Notes: generated by a model from the sequence alone, not told the origin. A stretch of 64,000 nt of DNA from Pusillimonas minor (GCF_014237865.1 NZ_JACJUU010000003.1:248001-312000), one strand, 5' to 3'. Positions 1 through 9,063 are shown, counted from the first letter of the stretch. A program made the numbers and translations.

Positions 1-533
1 GACTCGCGGGCCAGATCCGACTGCGGCTGGGGCAGGCGCTGGCTGAAGTTGGTGATGGCCGCGCCTGTACGCTGGCGCAAGCCGGATTCGATCTGCATCA
101 CCAGCACGTTGCGCGACCAGCCGTTCTCCAGCGCCTGCGCGGCGTACCATTGCCGTTCCTCGGCGGTCTGGAGCTTGTCCAACAGGGCCAACTGGTGGTA
201 CCAGGGCAATTGTGCAAGCGCCGCTTGCACAAATTCGCCATCGGGCCAAGCCTCGGCAAAGGCCCGCATGTACTTGAGGTTGCGCGGGGAAAAGCCTTTC
301 ATGTCCGGGAAGGCGTTGCGCAGATCGCGGGCCAGCCTGTCAACCACCTTGCTGCCCCACCCCTGGCTGGCCTGGCGTGCCAGAATGTCCTGACCGATCT
401 GCCAGTACAACAGCACCAGCTCGCGATTGACCGCAAGCGAGGCACGTTGCTGCGCGGCATGGATGCGCTGCTTGAGTTCAGTCAGCCAATCGGCATAGCC
501 GGTGGGGCTGGCAGTCAATTCTTCTTTGCTCAT
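1..533 (-). CDS. DUF1016/YhcG-family PDDEXK nuclease-domain protein (partial)
   Basis: The start codon is at 533 and the gene runs off the left edge, so only the N-terminal 177 residues or so are visible. They read as the DUF1016_N (YhcG N-terminal) domain: a helical segment with VNRELVLLYWQIGQDIL, then GWGSKVVDRLARDLR, then FPDMKGFSPRNLKYMRAFAEA and LPWYHQLALLDKL. In this family a PDDEXK nuclease domain follows, which would lie outside the window. Such proteins commonly sit beside restriction-modification genes. Here it starts 9 bp downstream of the methyltransferase stop on the same strand, so the two are probably co-transcribed. The nuclease activity is family knowledge and is not visible here. 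Confidence 0.85.
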   Translation of the reverse strand, partial: MSKEELTASPTGYADWLTELKQRIHAAQQRASLAVNRELVLLYWQIGQDILARQASQGWGSKVVDRLARDLRNAFPDMKGFSPRNLKYMRAFAEAWPDGEFVQAALAQLPWYHQLALLDKLQTAEERQWYAAQALENGWSRNVLVMQIESGLRQRTGAAITNFSQRLPQPQSDLARE

Positions 534-542
534 GTGCCCCCC

Positions 543-2426
543 TCAAATGCTCTTCACTTCGGTGGATGGCGACAACAGCTTGAAGATCTGCTCCACGTTG
601 ATCTTGACGGCGCTGTCCTTGAACCCGGCATCGCGGAACACCACACGCAGCGGCTTGTGCGTGGCCAGCTCCTTGACAAAGGCTTCGTCCACACCGCCAT
701 GCGCGTCAAAGCAGGCGGCCAGCGCGTTGCCATCGACAAAGAACACGTACTTGTCCTGGATGACCTTCTTCTCAATGGGTAGGGCGAGGTCAACACCCCA
801 GTCCAGCATCACCTGGAACAGCAGGTCTTCCGCCGTGCGGTCAGGCTTGATGTTTTCCACAAACAGATCGAGGCTGGCCTTGTCGAGGGCATCAGGGGCG
901 TAGTAGACATCGGCCATGTTGGATGTGTCGATTTTGAAACTCCGAAATCCGACGTCCACTTTTTCATCTGACATTCTGAATTGCTCACCAACGCGTCGTA
1001 TTCTCTCTCTGGCAATATCTGCAATGGTTGAAAATCCTGCATTTGCGGCAGCACTTTCTGGTGGGCACACTTCTGGCAACTGCACAAGGATGAATCTCGT
1101 ATTCGTACCATAGGCCGCATTTCTGGCCAAGATTGCATGCGCAGTTGTTCCAGAACCAGAAAAAAAGTCGAGAACAATCTCATCATCATCTGAAAGGCAC
1201 TGAGATGCTAAGGATTGGATGAGTTGTATAGATTTTGGGTGCGGGAAAATTTTCGCATCGAATATGCCCTGAAGCTCTCGGGTGGCCTGAGTGTTGGTGG
1301 GCGCGACCAATGAGTTTGAAACCTTGTCATCCGTTCTAGCAACCATCCAGGTCGATACAGGGACTGTGTCAAATTTTGCCTCGTTCTTGAAGCGCTTTAG
1401 CATGGGACGCCCTGATGCATCAGCGGGAAATATTACTCTGCCTTCCGAGATTTTTTCTGCCATAGTCTTCCGGCTGTAGGGCCAATAGCGGCCTTGAGGC
1501 GGTAAGAATTCATTCCCCGTGACGGGATCTTTTATGGGGTAATAAACATCTCCACCTGCTTTTCCGGCGCTCAGATTGTCAGCTTTCCAAGGGCCGCGCG
1601 GATCATTGTCAGGGTTACTATAGCCCGCATAGGTTCGTCCTATACCTGCAAGTCTTCCCTTGTTTTTGCCGTAGCAAAGCACATATTCATGATCCACGCT
1701 TACGTTGTCTACTGAATCCATCGCACCACTGCGACGCTTCCACACAAAGCTGCAGTAGAAATTCTGAGCACCAAAAATCTCATCGCAGAGCAGCTTAAGG
1801 TTAGCTGCCTCGGAGTCATCGATGGAGATGAAGATAACTCCATCATCACGCAGCAAATGCCGAGCTAATCGAAGACGCGGCAGCATCATGGTCAGCCAGT
1901 CCGAATGGAACCGTCCATTGGCTGAAGTATTTGCACTGAGCCTGTTACCTTCATCATCTTTCTGATTGGATGAACGCAGATACTCTTCAGTTTCTTGGGC
2001 GAAGTCATCTTCATAAATAAAATCAGTGCCGGTGTTATAAGGCGGATCTATGTAGATCATTTTTATCCGCCCAAGATAAGTTTCCTGCAACATTTTCAAT
2101 GCATCAAGGTTGTCTCCTTCGATAAACATATTTCTCGTTGTATCGAAATCTATGCTTTCCTCTCGGATAGGTCGTAGCGTCTTGGCTATTGGGGCATTTG
2201 CTGTCAGTATTGCCTCGCGTTTACCAGGCCAATTTAATTGGTATCTCTCCTGCATTCCATCCACAAGAGTAGAGGAAAGCTCTTGTCGCAACTGATCAAA
2301 GTCAACCAATTGTTTTAGGTTTCCTGCACTGTCGCGCGCTTCTGTAACGCAATGAGGAAACAGCTCCCGGATGCGAGAAATATTCTCTTTCACAGCATCA
2401 GGCGAGTGCATTTTTAGAGCGTCCAT
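543..2426 (-). CDS. Site-specific DNA-methyltransferase (adenine-N6), beta class, type III Mod-like
   Basis: A 627-aa DNA adenine methyltransferase. Motif order is that of the beta class: motif IV DPPY at residues 127-130 (IDPPYNTGTDF), a variable middle region (about 215-400) expected to be the target-recognition domain, then SAM-binding motif I FFSGSGTTAHAI at about 421-432. The C-terminus (about 590-627) matches the usual tail of type III Mod-like enzymes. It would modify host DNA for a restriction or restriction-like system, but no intact Res subunit is in the window. Neighbours are a DUF1016 protein downstream and a 111-aa unknown plus IetSA upstream. The bases before about 920 (coding the last 125 residues) are clearly GC-richer than the AT-rich remainder, which suggests a recombination boundary inside the gene. 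Confidence 0.9.
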   Translation of the reverse strand: MDALKMHSPDAVKENISRIRELFPHCVTEARDSAGNLKQLVDFDQLRQELSSTLVDGMQERYQLNWPGKREAILTANAPIAKTLRPIREESIDFDTTRNMFIEGDNLDALKMLQETYLGRIKMIYIDPPYNTGTDFIYEDDFAQETEEYLRSSNQKDDEGNRLSANTSANGRFHSDWLTMMLPRLRLARHLLRDDGVIFISIDDSEAANLKLLCDEIFGAQNFYCSFVWKRRSGAMDSVDNVSVDHEYVLCYGKNKGRLAGIGRTYAGYSNPDNDPRGPWKADNLSAGKAGGDVYYPIKDPVTGNEFLPPQGRYWPYSRKTMAEKISEGRVIFPADASGRPMLKRFKNEAKFDTVPVSTWMVARTDDKVSNSLVAPTNTQATRELQGIFDAKIFPHPKSIQLIQSLASQCLSDDDEIVLDFFSGSGTTAHAILARNAAYGTNTRFILVQLPEVCPPESAAANAGFSTIADIARERIRRVGEQFRMSDEKVDVGFRSFKIDTSNMADVYYAPDALDKASLDLFVENIKPDRTAEDLLFQVMLDWGVDLALPIEKKVIQDKYVFFVDGNALAACFDAHGGVDEAFVKELATHKPLRVVFRDAGFKDSAVKINVEQIFKLLSPSTEVKSI

Positions 2427-2457
2427 AAATCTTATTCACTAATTTGAACAGTATTTT

Positions 2458-2793
2458 TTAGTTCTTCCCCAACCTGTAGCCTACATCAATCAGCGCCCAG
2501 AAAAACTCTTTGTTGTTGACACGACATTCCCATTCTTCCCTGTATAAACGCTCGGCTTTCTCTACATGAATTTTGAGATTCTCGAACTCATCAGTGAGGT
2601 CTATATCGCAATTGAAGTAGATGCGGTATTCGGCACCCCACTTATTAGGCTGTTGTTGATAATGTGGGCCTGCGACCGGTCGTATATTTGTCGCATTAAA
2701 ATAGTCTCCCTCAAATTTATCTGCTTGCTCGGGATTAACTTCGACTTCAAGCAGTACATCTCTGGCATTTTGAGTGAAGAATTTGGTGTCCAT
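2458..2793 (-). CDS. Hypothetical protein, 111 aa, in defence operon
   Basis: I do not recognise a family. The 111-residue protein is acidic and soluble, with no signal peptide or membrane segment; motifs include EVEVNPEQADKFEGDYF, KWGAEYRIYFNC and a C-terminal WALIDVGYRLGKN. It starts 32 bp after the IetS stop and ends 31 bp before the methyltransferase start, all on the minus strand, so it is probably in the same transcript. Its base composition is AT-rich like the methyltransferase N-terminal half, which suggests the two arrived together. It could be an accessory or regulatory protein of the modification system. That is context-based inference only. Confidence 0.7.
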   Translation of the reverse strand: MDTKFFTQNARDVLLEVEVNPEQADKFEGDYFNATNIRPVAGPHYQQQPNKWGAEYRIYFNCDIDLTDEFENLKIHVEKAERLYREEWECRVNNKEFFWALIDVGYRLGKN

Positions 2794-2825
2794 AAATCGT
2801 CCTCTTTGATGAATAAAAATCTGGT

Positions 2826-5180
2826 TTATGTACGAACACGCAACGGTGGAACCCTGGCATCCAGCCGTGCCTTGATCTGGGTATAGAGTTGAGCCAAAAG
2901 GTTTTCCTTGTCACGTAGGCTGACCAAAAGCGAATAGCTTTCTTCGCTGTCGCACAGGTTTTCACCCCACGGAAAGTCATTGCGCGTGACCACCACAAAC
3001 AGCTTTTTGGTCCGTAGCGCAGAATCTTTCTGGAACTGTTTGAATCGCCAAAAGTCGGCCTGAACCGTACCCTTGCTGCGATTCACCTGCCCGATGGTTG
3101 CGCCTGCAAGTTCCTTGATGCTCTGGTAGTCTTCCTTTTTGGTCGCCTTGTTGAACATGGTCGTAACGTGTTCAAGGTCGCGAGCAGCGACAAGCCTGAA
3201 GTCAATGCGTGTGGCACGATACTTGATGCGCGTTGAACGAATTGGCGGGGTATACGCCAATGCGATGGCGATTTCCCGTAGGCGCTTTTTGCCTCCGCTG
3301 GTGAATTCCGGCGGGACTGGTATTTCGTAGAAGTGGTGCCGTTTGTTCTCGATCTTGCCATCTGTAATCAGCGTGACGGCGTTTTCCAGTGAGCGATGCA
3401 GGGCAGTTTCATCCACCTGCCCATAACCACATGCACGTTTAAGCGTCTTATGCTGCTCTACCAGTTGTTGGCTGGCCTCTGGCAGCACTGCGTTCAGGCA
3501 GAGTTGGGCACGCACGAAGTTGGCAGTGGCATCCGGGTGTTCATGAAGAACGGAAGCGGCCAGATGCGCTACTTGAGGCGCGGCCATGCTGGTGCCTACA
3601 TCGACCACAAAGGGATGGCCGCTTGCAAACTGGTAGCTGGTCGATACCACACCCAGCCCGGCAGTCCTGTCCATCAATGCGTGGTTGGCGCGTGTATTGA
3701 TTGCCCAATTCCCGCCATAAGCCATCAACTCGGGCTTGATGGCACCATCGACAGACTGACCGCTACGCGTAAATGGTGATGGCTGATCCGGCTGTGCAAT
3801 TGGCAGTTCTGCCGGGTCAAGCGGATAGCGCTGGCTGTTATAGGTTTGGTTGTGACGCGCCAGGCTGCCAACGGTCAGCACATTCAATGCTGGTGCTGGT
3901 TCGATGATCCGCCAGTCGTCATTCAAGAGATAGGTCGGGTACTGATTTCGCCATTCCAAACCATCGGGAGAATCTTCAGTGATGCGATGATTTCCAGAGG
4001 ACACTACAAACAGCACCTCCAGTTCCCGCGAGAGGATATCCAATGTCACCGACAAGCCTTTCAGGTGTCCGCCCATGTAGGGCTTGTTGGCATCTCCGAA
4101 AGACAGGTTGAACACTTTGCAACCACGCTCTCTTACAAAGTAGCGAACGGCTTCTTCTATTTGGTTCTCCACAAAGCCCGTGGCGTTCTCATTGTGTTTG
4201 TCGAGAATTCTTCCGCTGTACAAGCGCAAGTTAGGGACAAAGGTGCCGTCACGCAGGTGTTTTTCAAAGTCGCCGTAAAGAGCCAGACCGGCAACATGTG
4301 TGCCGTGCCCATTTTCATCGTGCGGGACTTCGCCCGGCAAGAAACTCTTGGCCTCGCTGACAGCGGCTTTCAACAGAGGATGTCCATCGGCAATGCCGCT
4401 GTCGAGCACCACCACACCCGGTGCTTGCTCTGAAGGAGCCTGGATATCAGGAATCTTCTGAATATCCTGAAAGACGACCGATCGCTCCAGCGCAAAGTTG
4501 GGCGGCAAGTCAATGGATCGTACATCCCGATGATGAAGCAGTATGTCAGCCTGTGCGGCTGTGCAGCGCACACGATAAAGCGTCAGCTCTGGCTTCTTGA
4601 TCTGATCCAGCCTCTCGATATCTTGTTCTGCCAGCCAGCCCTCAAACTTCTGCCAAGCTTGTTGTCGCGCCTGATGATTATCTTCCAGCGGCCATAGCTC
4701 AACATCTAGCATGAACTCATCCCGATCAGGGAAGCCTTGCTGCTTCAGTGCCCAGCCTTTTCGATTTTCGGCACTCCAACCATCCACGCTTTGCAGGGCA
4801 TAGATCACTTCTTTATTGGTAACGTGTTCACCCTCAACCATACTGGCAAGGCGTGCTTCAAACTGAGCCAGCGCAGCGTTGGTCGCGAAGCCGATCACGA
4901 CGGTTGCGTCTTCCTGGCTGACAAATTCGATGTCTGTGGAAATTTTTCTCAGGTCATCCGGATTAAATCCTTTCTGCACCGTGAAGCTGAAAAGCTTGCG
5001 CTCATCAAAGCCACCTATATCTTCACCAGCCTCTTCTCTTGCATTGGCCAGCTTGGTCAGCAGCCCACGTCCATGAGCAGGAATGTCATCGGGGACAAAT
5101 GGCTTCGGCGGGGTTCCAGAGCGCTTTTCATTGACTGGCGCTTCCCGTTGTATGTTCAGGTGCGGAAAGTTCTCCTCCAT
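2826..5180 (-). CDS. ietS: S8 subtilisin-like serine protease, IetS-like
   Basis: A 784-aa intracellular subtilase with no signal peptide. The catalytic triad is readable: Asp260 in VVVLDSGIADGHPLL, His292 in NGHGTHVAG, and Ser531 in GTSMAAPQVA, with the oxyanion Asn in VVSSGN near residue 397. About 250 residues precede the protease domain and roughly 200 follow it; both are family-specific. It starts 6 bp after the stop of an AAA ATPase. A subtilase encoded directly after an AAA ATPase is the IetAS arrangement, first described as a plasmid-stability/incompatibility locus on an Agrobacterium Ti plasmid and later reported as an anti-phage module. The ATPase may unfold or gate substrates for the protease (inference). 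Confidence 0.85.
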   Translation of the reverse strand: MEENFPHLNIQREAPVNEKRSGTPPKPFVPDDIPAHGRGLLTKLANAREEAGEDIGGFDERKLFSFTVQKGFNPDDLRKISTDIEFVSQEDATVVIGFATNAALAQFEARLASMVEGEHVTNKEVIYALQSVDGWSAENRKGWALKQQGFPDRDEFMLDVELWPLEDNHQARQQAWQKFEGWLAEQDIERLDQIKKPELTLYRVRCTAAQADILLHHRDVRSIDLPPNFALERSVVFQDIQKIPDIQAPSEQAPGVVVLDSGIADGHPLLKAAVSEAKSFLPGEVPHDENGHGTHVAGLALYGDFEKHLRDGTFVPNLRLYSGRILDKHNENATGFVENQIEEAVRYFVRERGCKVFNLSFGDANKPYMGGHLKGLSVTLDILSRELEVLFVVSSGNHRITEDSPDGLEWRNQYPTYLLNDDWRIIEPAPALNVLTVGSLARHNQTYNSQRYPLDPAELPIAQPDQPSPFTRSGQSVDGAIKPELMAYGGNWAINTRANHALMDRTAGLGVVSTSYQFASGHPFVVDVGTSMAAPQVAHLAASVLHEHPDATANFVRAQLCLNAVLPEASQQLVEQHKTLKRACGYGQVDETALHRSLENAVTLITDGKIENKRHHFYEIPVPPEFTSGGKKRLREIAIALAYTPPIRSTRIKYRATRIDFRLVAARDLEHVTTMFNKATKKEDYQSIKELAGATIGQVNRSKGTVQADFWRFKQFQKDSALRTKKLFVVVTRNDFPWGENLCDSEESYSLLVSLRDKENLLAQLYTQIKARLDARVPPLRVRT

Positions 5181-5186
5181 GACGAC

Positions 5187-6182
5187 TTAGCTCCCTTGTA
5201 TGCGTGCCCTGCGGGCATCTTCACGACGAATGGCGGATTGCAGATGCCGCTCACTGAGGAATTCTTTTCCAGTCAGCACCATGTCTTTGGCTGCCCTACG
5301 CAGAACACGCTCTACATCTGCGTGACTCATTCCTTTAAACATGCTCGTAATGCGGGCATCCTCAATTTCGAATTCACGGCGCAACCCACGCAGCTTGATG
5401 CCCAACAGCTTTCGCAACTGCTCCAGGTTGGGCGATTCAAAAACCAATACCTCATCAAATCGGCGCCAGATGGCTGCGTCGAGGATACGCTCATGGTTGG
5501 TGGCAGCCACCAAGATGCTTTTACCTTCATAGGCATCCAGCATTTGCAAGAAGGCATTCACCACGCGCTTCAGCTCGCCATGCTCGGCGGTATCGGCACG
5601 CTCCTTGGCCAGTGCGTCGAACTCGTCAAACAGTACAACCATCGGAATGGTGGCTATAAAGTCGAATACCTGCCTTAGATTGGCTGCCGTTTCCCCGAGA
5701 AGAGAGGACACCACGCTATCTATACGGACAATTGCCAACGGTAAACCTAGCTCGCTGGCCAGTACCTCAGCCGTTAATGTTTTCCCGCACCCAGGGGGGC
5801 CGCAAAACAACAGGCGATCTGCGGGATACAAGCCATAGCTTTGCAGCGCCTCTGCTCGATGGTGTTCTTGCAGCAACTCATTCAGCAAGGACGCATTTTC
5901 ATCCGACAATACGACGTCTTCCATGCGCCGGACTGCCTCCTTGATCTGTAAGAGAGGCAGGTTGCGCTCTTTATCTTTAGGTATACGATCACTCAGCAAT
6001 GAGTTGGCTGCCCCACCAGCATTACGGCGACCATAGAGAATTTTCTCCAAATCATTCGCCAGTAAATGATGGTTCTTGGCACGCTCTTGCTGAATCAACT
6101 GTTCCGAAACACGCTTGAAGGCATCCTGATTACCTTCAGTTCCGGTTTTGATAAGTTGCCTGAGCAGTTTTGCTGTGGCCAT
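5187..6182 (-). CDS. ietA: AAA-family ATPase, IetA-like
   Basis: A 331-aa single-module AAA ATPase. Walker A is GPPGCGKT (128-135), Walker B is VVLFDEFDAL (182-191), sensor 1 lies in AATNHERI (226-233) and the arginine finger is in WRRFDEV (about 239-245). The N-terminal 90 residues are helical and probably recognise substrate. A strong ribosome site (AAAGGAGAAAG) precedes the ATG at 6182. It lies 6 bp upstream of the subtilase gene, so the pair is an operon. It is the likely energy-dependent partner or regulator of the protease in an IetAS-type defence or maintenance module. The pairing is seen directly; the anti-phage role comes from the literature on the family. Confidence 0.87.
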   Translation of the reverse strand: MATAKLLRQLIKTGTEGNQDAFKRVSEQLIQQERAKNHHLLANDLEKILYGRRNAGGAANSLLSDRIPKDKERNLPLLQIKEAVRRMEDVVLSDENASLLNELLQEHHRAEALQSYGLYPADRLLFCGPPGCGKTLTAEVLASELGLPLAIVRIDSVVSSLLGETAANLRQVFDFIATIPMVVLFDEFDALAKERADTAEHGELKRVVNAFLQMLDAYEGKSILVAATNHERILDAAIWRRFDEVLVFESPNLEQLRKLLGIKLRGLRREFEIEDARITSMFKGMSHADVERVLRRAAKDMVLTGKEFLSERHLQSAIRREDARRARIQGS

Positions 6183-6268
6183 GACCTTTCTCCTTTTCCT
6201 GAACCATGTCGTCTTGTTATGAACATGGTTCTCAATTCTTGGTTACTTTAACCCGTTCAGTTCGGTTG

Positions 6269-6733
6269 TTACCCGAGATCGACAGCCGTGAACCCGTGCA
6301 GGGGCATATATGCCGTGTCGGTGCCACCTGCCTGCACGCAGGCGAACTGCTGCATTGGCGCTTTAGTGCGGTTGCTCTTGAATTTGGCCTTGCGTCGTAT
6401 CCACTCGGCGCACTCCTTGGCCACCGCCCGCTGGGTCAGCTTGTTGCGCAGCTGGATTTCAAACTCGCTGCCGTAAAGGCTGCGTTCACGGTCAAGTTTG
6501 GGGATATGGAATTCCTTGCGCTCCTTGCGAATCTTGTCGGTGACCTCGTTGGCAACAAAGGTAGGCTCGGTGAAGATGAAGTCGAACTCTTCTATCTTTT
6601 CCAGCTCGACTTTCAACGCCTCGAAGGCGTACATCGAAAAGCACGAGGCCGCGACCTTCAGGCGCGCGCCTGGCCGGAGGACCCGCTTCAGATCGTCACC
6701 TAAAAGGGTATTGATATTGTCGAGAAGTTGCAT
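6269..6733 (-). pseudogene. N-terminal fragment of a defence-island helicase (SNF2/PLD type)
   Basis: The 154-residue reading frame resembles the N-terminus of the large SNF2-type helicases with a phospholipase-D-like nuclease domain found in restriction islands. Recognisable stretches are PGARLKVAASCFSMYAFEAL, KIEEFDFIFTEPTFV and LRNKLTQRAVAKECAEWIRR. It stops after HGFTAVDLG, well short of any Walker motif, and ietA begins 86 bp downstream. The natural protein is about 1000 residues, so over 80% is missing. The simplest reading is that ietAS replaced the rest of the helicase in a helicase-methyltransferase-DUF1016 cluster. It could instead be a short protein retained for its own sake, but I think that is less likely. 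Confidence 0.7.
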
Positions 6734-6786
6734 GTTTGTTTACAGCTCGAGCTCAGAATCTAACAAATCGGACCGCATACCTTATC

Positions 6787-7421
6787 CTAATCTTCATCAA
6801 AATAATCAGAATCCAGCGTCGGCACTCTGAACGTTCTGGACGACACGCCAACTTCGTTATCCATCATCAAGTTAACCAAACGTACTCCGTCAACCAGCAC
6901 AATCACTTCGAACCGACCTGGAGATACACGGAGCAGACTTTCCAGCAGCTCGCTGGCTGTTGACTCCCTGAGTTCTGCCAATGCCTGTTCCAACCGATCG
7001 TCAGGACTTATCGTCGCCGTCTCTTGAGACAATGGCATATTGGTATTGTCGCCTACCAATGACTCACCGGTCAGATCCCTAAGACGAAGAGTCATGTTGA
7101 TGGTCGCAAGGCGTTCAATCTGCTCGGCACTTAATGGCGCCGGATTATTCTGCGCATAGTCGACACCCGCCGCCGTAAGCTTCCAATACCCTCGCCTAGC
7201 GCTCTCGGATAGCCCCGCTCGTTTTAACCTATCGTGCGCCCAACCGGCCCTGTTTTATATGTTGCCTGACCACTGCCTATCACCTCCTGGCGCTGAGTCT
7301 CTGTCAAAGCAAGCTGATCTGCAGCCGCCTCATGCGCCACTCTAGCAAGCGCACCATCAGGATGCCGGGCCAGAAAACGCAAAATTGGTTCGATAAATTG
7401 GTCGTAGGTTGGAACAGGCAT
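6787..7421 (-). pseudogene. mrr: Mrr-type restriction endonuclease, frameshifted and internally deleted
   Basis: The ATG at 7421 opens an Mrr N-terminal domain (MPVPTYDQFIEPILRFLA, then ATYK). One base is missing in the A-run near 7253; restoring it continues the frame as NRAGWAHDRLKRAGLSES, RRGYWKLTAAG and so on into the second open segment. That segment runs to SELLESLLRVSPGRFE and then jumps directly to VIVLVDGVRLVNLMM and a YFDED end. In intact Mrr proteins the catalytic region with the D-QxK nuclease residues lies between those two blocks, so the active site has been deleted. The gene is therefore dead twice over. It is 54 bp upstream of the helicase stump on the same strand. Confidence 0.85.
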
Positions 7422-7602
7422 CACAGATGTCCGAGGAAATAACAATTTGCATCAAAGTTCATAACAAGTTAGCTATGGCAAGGCCGTCAATTTCAAGATC
7501 GAAACAGATCAGTCTTGGACAAACCAGCTCCTTACGTTGCCCAGGCCAGACAATTAAACGGGGAAGGCATCCCAGGTGCCTTCCAGAATCTGGCTTCAGA
7601 TA

Positions 7603-8814
7603 TCAGCGCAGGATCTTCGCCTTAACTTCTGTTGGCAAATCAAAAGACGCAACCTGCTCATCGGTTAATCCGCGGGCTTGCGGGTGCGGCAGAGACACTA
7701 TGTCCGTTTCACCGAAAGTCTGAAGAAGCATCTTGAATGACCTGCCATTAGTGCCCTCTTTGGAACGCACTACTCTCGCCTTACCAGGTCTGGGACCAAG
7801 AATGGCCTCGACCCGCTCACGCAACCGGATATCGTTCAACGCTTCGATAAGATCACTGCCTGCAAAAATAATGACAGAGGGGCGGCGCCGCTTGATAAGG
7901 TCCAAAACACCGTCTGCGTCGTTAACTAATGCTTCAATGTCGATTTTCTCATGGCTATCGACGCTTCGTGTTTGGGTATCTGACCAGTTCGTTTGCCAAA
8001 AAGCTCGTTCCCGAGGCCCCTCTTTCCCGGGTTTCGTTTCCAGGTGAATCCCCCAGCTCGAGAGCCAGCCCAGAATACGTGTTCGAAAGCGGCTGTTATT
8101 AACCGTTTCGTCAGAGAAAAAAGACAATGGTGCCAACTCTTGGGTTTTACCTTGCGAGTCTGATACCTCTTCTTCGGCTGAATAACCAAAGTTAATACCG
8201 CAAATCATGACACCCCCCATGAGGTTTTCAAGATAGTCTTTGGTTACTACGCGATGAGAACCCATTTTCAACTCCTTTTGATCTGCCAGAATCAAATTGT
8301 TATCAAAACTATCGCAGGCCAGTATATCTAATAGCTCGGCGTCTGTTGATGACAATTCACGGTAATACCCGTTATCTTGCAACCAGCTCAATACAGCCTT
8401 AACCACTCCAGCCTCTAGCCCGACCGACTCACGTTTGTATTCCGCATGAACCACCTGACATAGTGCGTCGCAATTTTCTCTAGACGTAATGTCGAAGAAT
8501 GCTTCACGAACACACTGTTTATCGGCTTGATTCGCTATCCATGCAACGCAAGCGCGGATAAGCATCAACACTTTTTTAATCGCCTGCAGTCGTTGCACGT
8601 ACGTCAGTGGTTGATGCTTAGGCATAAGCCACCAAACCCCATGATGTTGTTCTGTCAAAACACCCTGCTCTTGCAAGGCTTTTATCGTCTCAATAGCAGA
8701 CCGATAACCCAGCCGTAAGCGTCGCTGCACTAGCGAAATTGTGGCCCACTGGGTCTGGATAACCAGCACTTTCGCTTGAGCAATTTGCTCTGAGGTGACT
8801 GCAAAAACTGTCAT
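7603..8814 (-). CDS. Winged-helix (FtsK-gamma-like) protein with a putative UDG-fold C-terminal domain
   Basis: A 403-aa protein, not confidently assigned to a named family. Residues 8-55 resemble the FtsK gamma winged-helix domain (SLVQRRLRLGYRSAIETI, then ALQEQGVL), a sequence-specific DNA-binding module. Residues 65-190 are helical. From about 200 the pattern follows uracil-DNA-glycosylase folds: a first strand and loop MICGINFGYS (compare the GINPG motif of MUG/SMUG-type enzymes), SRFRTRILGWLSSWG, then QTNWSDTQ, a later strand RPSVIIFAGSDLIEAL, and near the end SLPHPQARGL (compare the terminal HP motif). It may recognise or excise damaged or modified bases, perhaps in defence or element maintenance; that part is inference. 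It stands alone, upstream of the mrr remnant on the same strand. Confidence 0.6.
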   Translation of the reverse strand: MTVFAVTSEQIAQAKVLVIQTQWATISLVQRRLRLGYRSAIETIKALQEQGVLTEQHHGVWWLMPKHQPLTYVQRLQAIKKVLMLIRACVAWIANQADKQCVREAFFDITSRENCDALCQVVHAEYKRESVGLEAGVVKAVLSWLQDNGYYRELSSTDAELLDILACDSFDNNLILADQKELKMGSHRVVTKDYLENLMGGVMICGINFGYSAEEEVSDSQGKTQELAPLSFFSDETVNNSRFRTRILGWLSSWGIHLETKPGKEGPRERAFWQTNWSDTQTRSVDSHEKIDIEALVNDADGVLDLIKRRRPSVIIFAGSDLIEALNDIRLRERVEAILGPRPGKARVVRSKEGTNGRSFKMLLQTFGETDIVSLPHPQARGLTDEQVASFDLPTEVKAKILR

Positions 8815-9063
8815 TGTTCGCTCTCCTGTAAAAGTATTAACCTCGCTCCGCTACTGCGGATTAAGGCTGCGAATCAATACAGGCTTTAACCTCTTCTAAG
8901 CGCCGGTTTTTTTACAATTCTTACAAAATAGCTGGCTGCCCCCTTATCATTGGCTTTGATTGGGCAATCAATCGCTTTGGTGGTTGCTGCCCAGAGGCAG
9001 ACGCGGCTGGACAACAGAGTGCTCTTCAAAAATGAGCGTCGTATAGTTAACGCACAACCAGCC

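Noticed and set aside
4737-5678. 313-aa open frame on the + strand
   Set aside because: It is antisense to the ietA and ietS genes, which have intact catalytic motifs.
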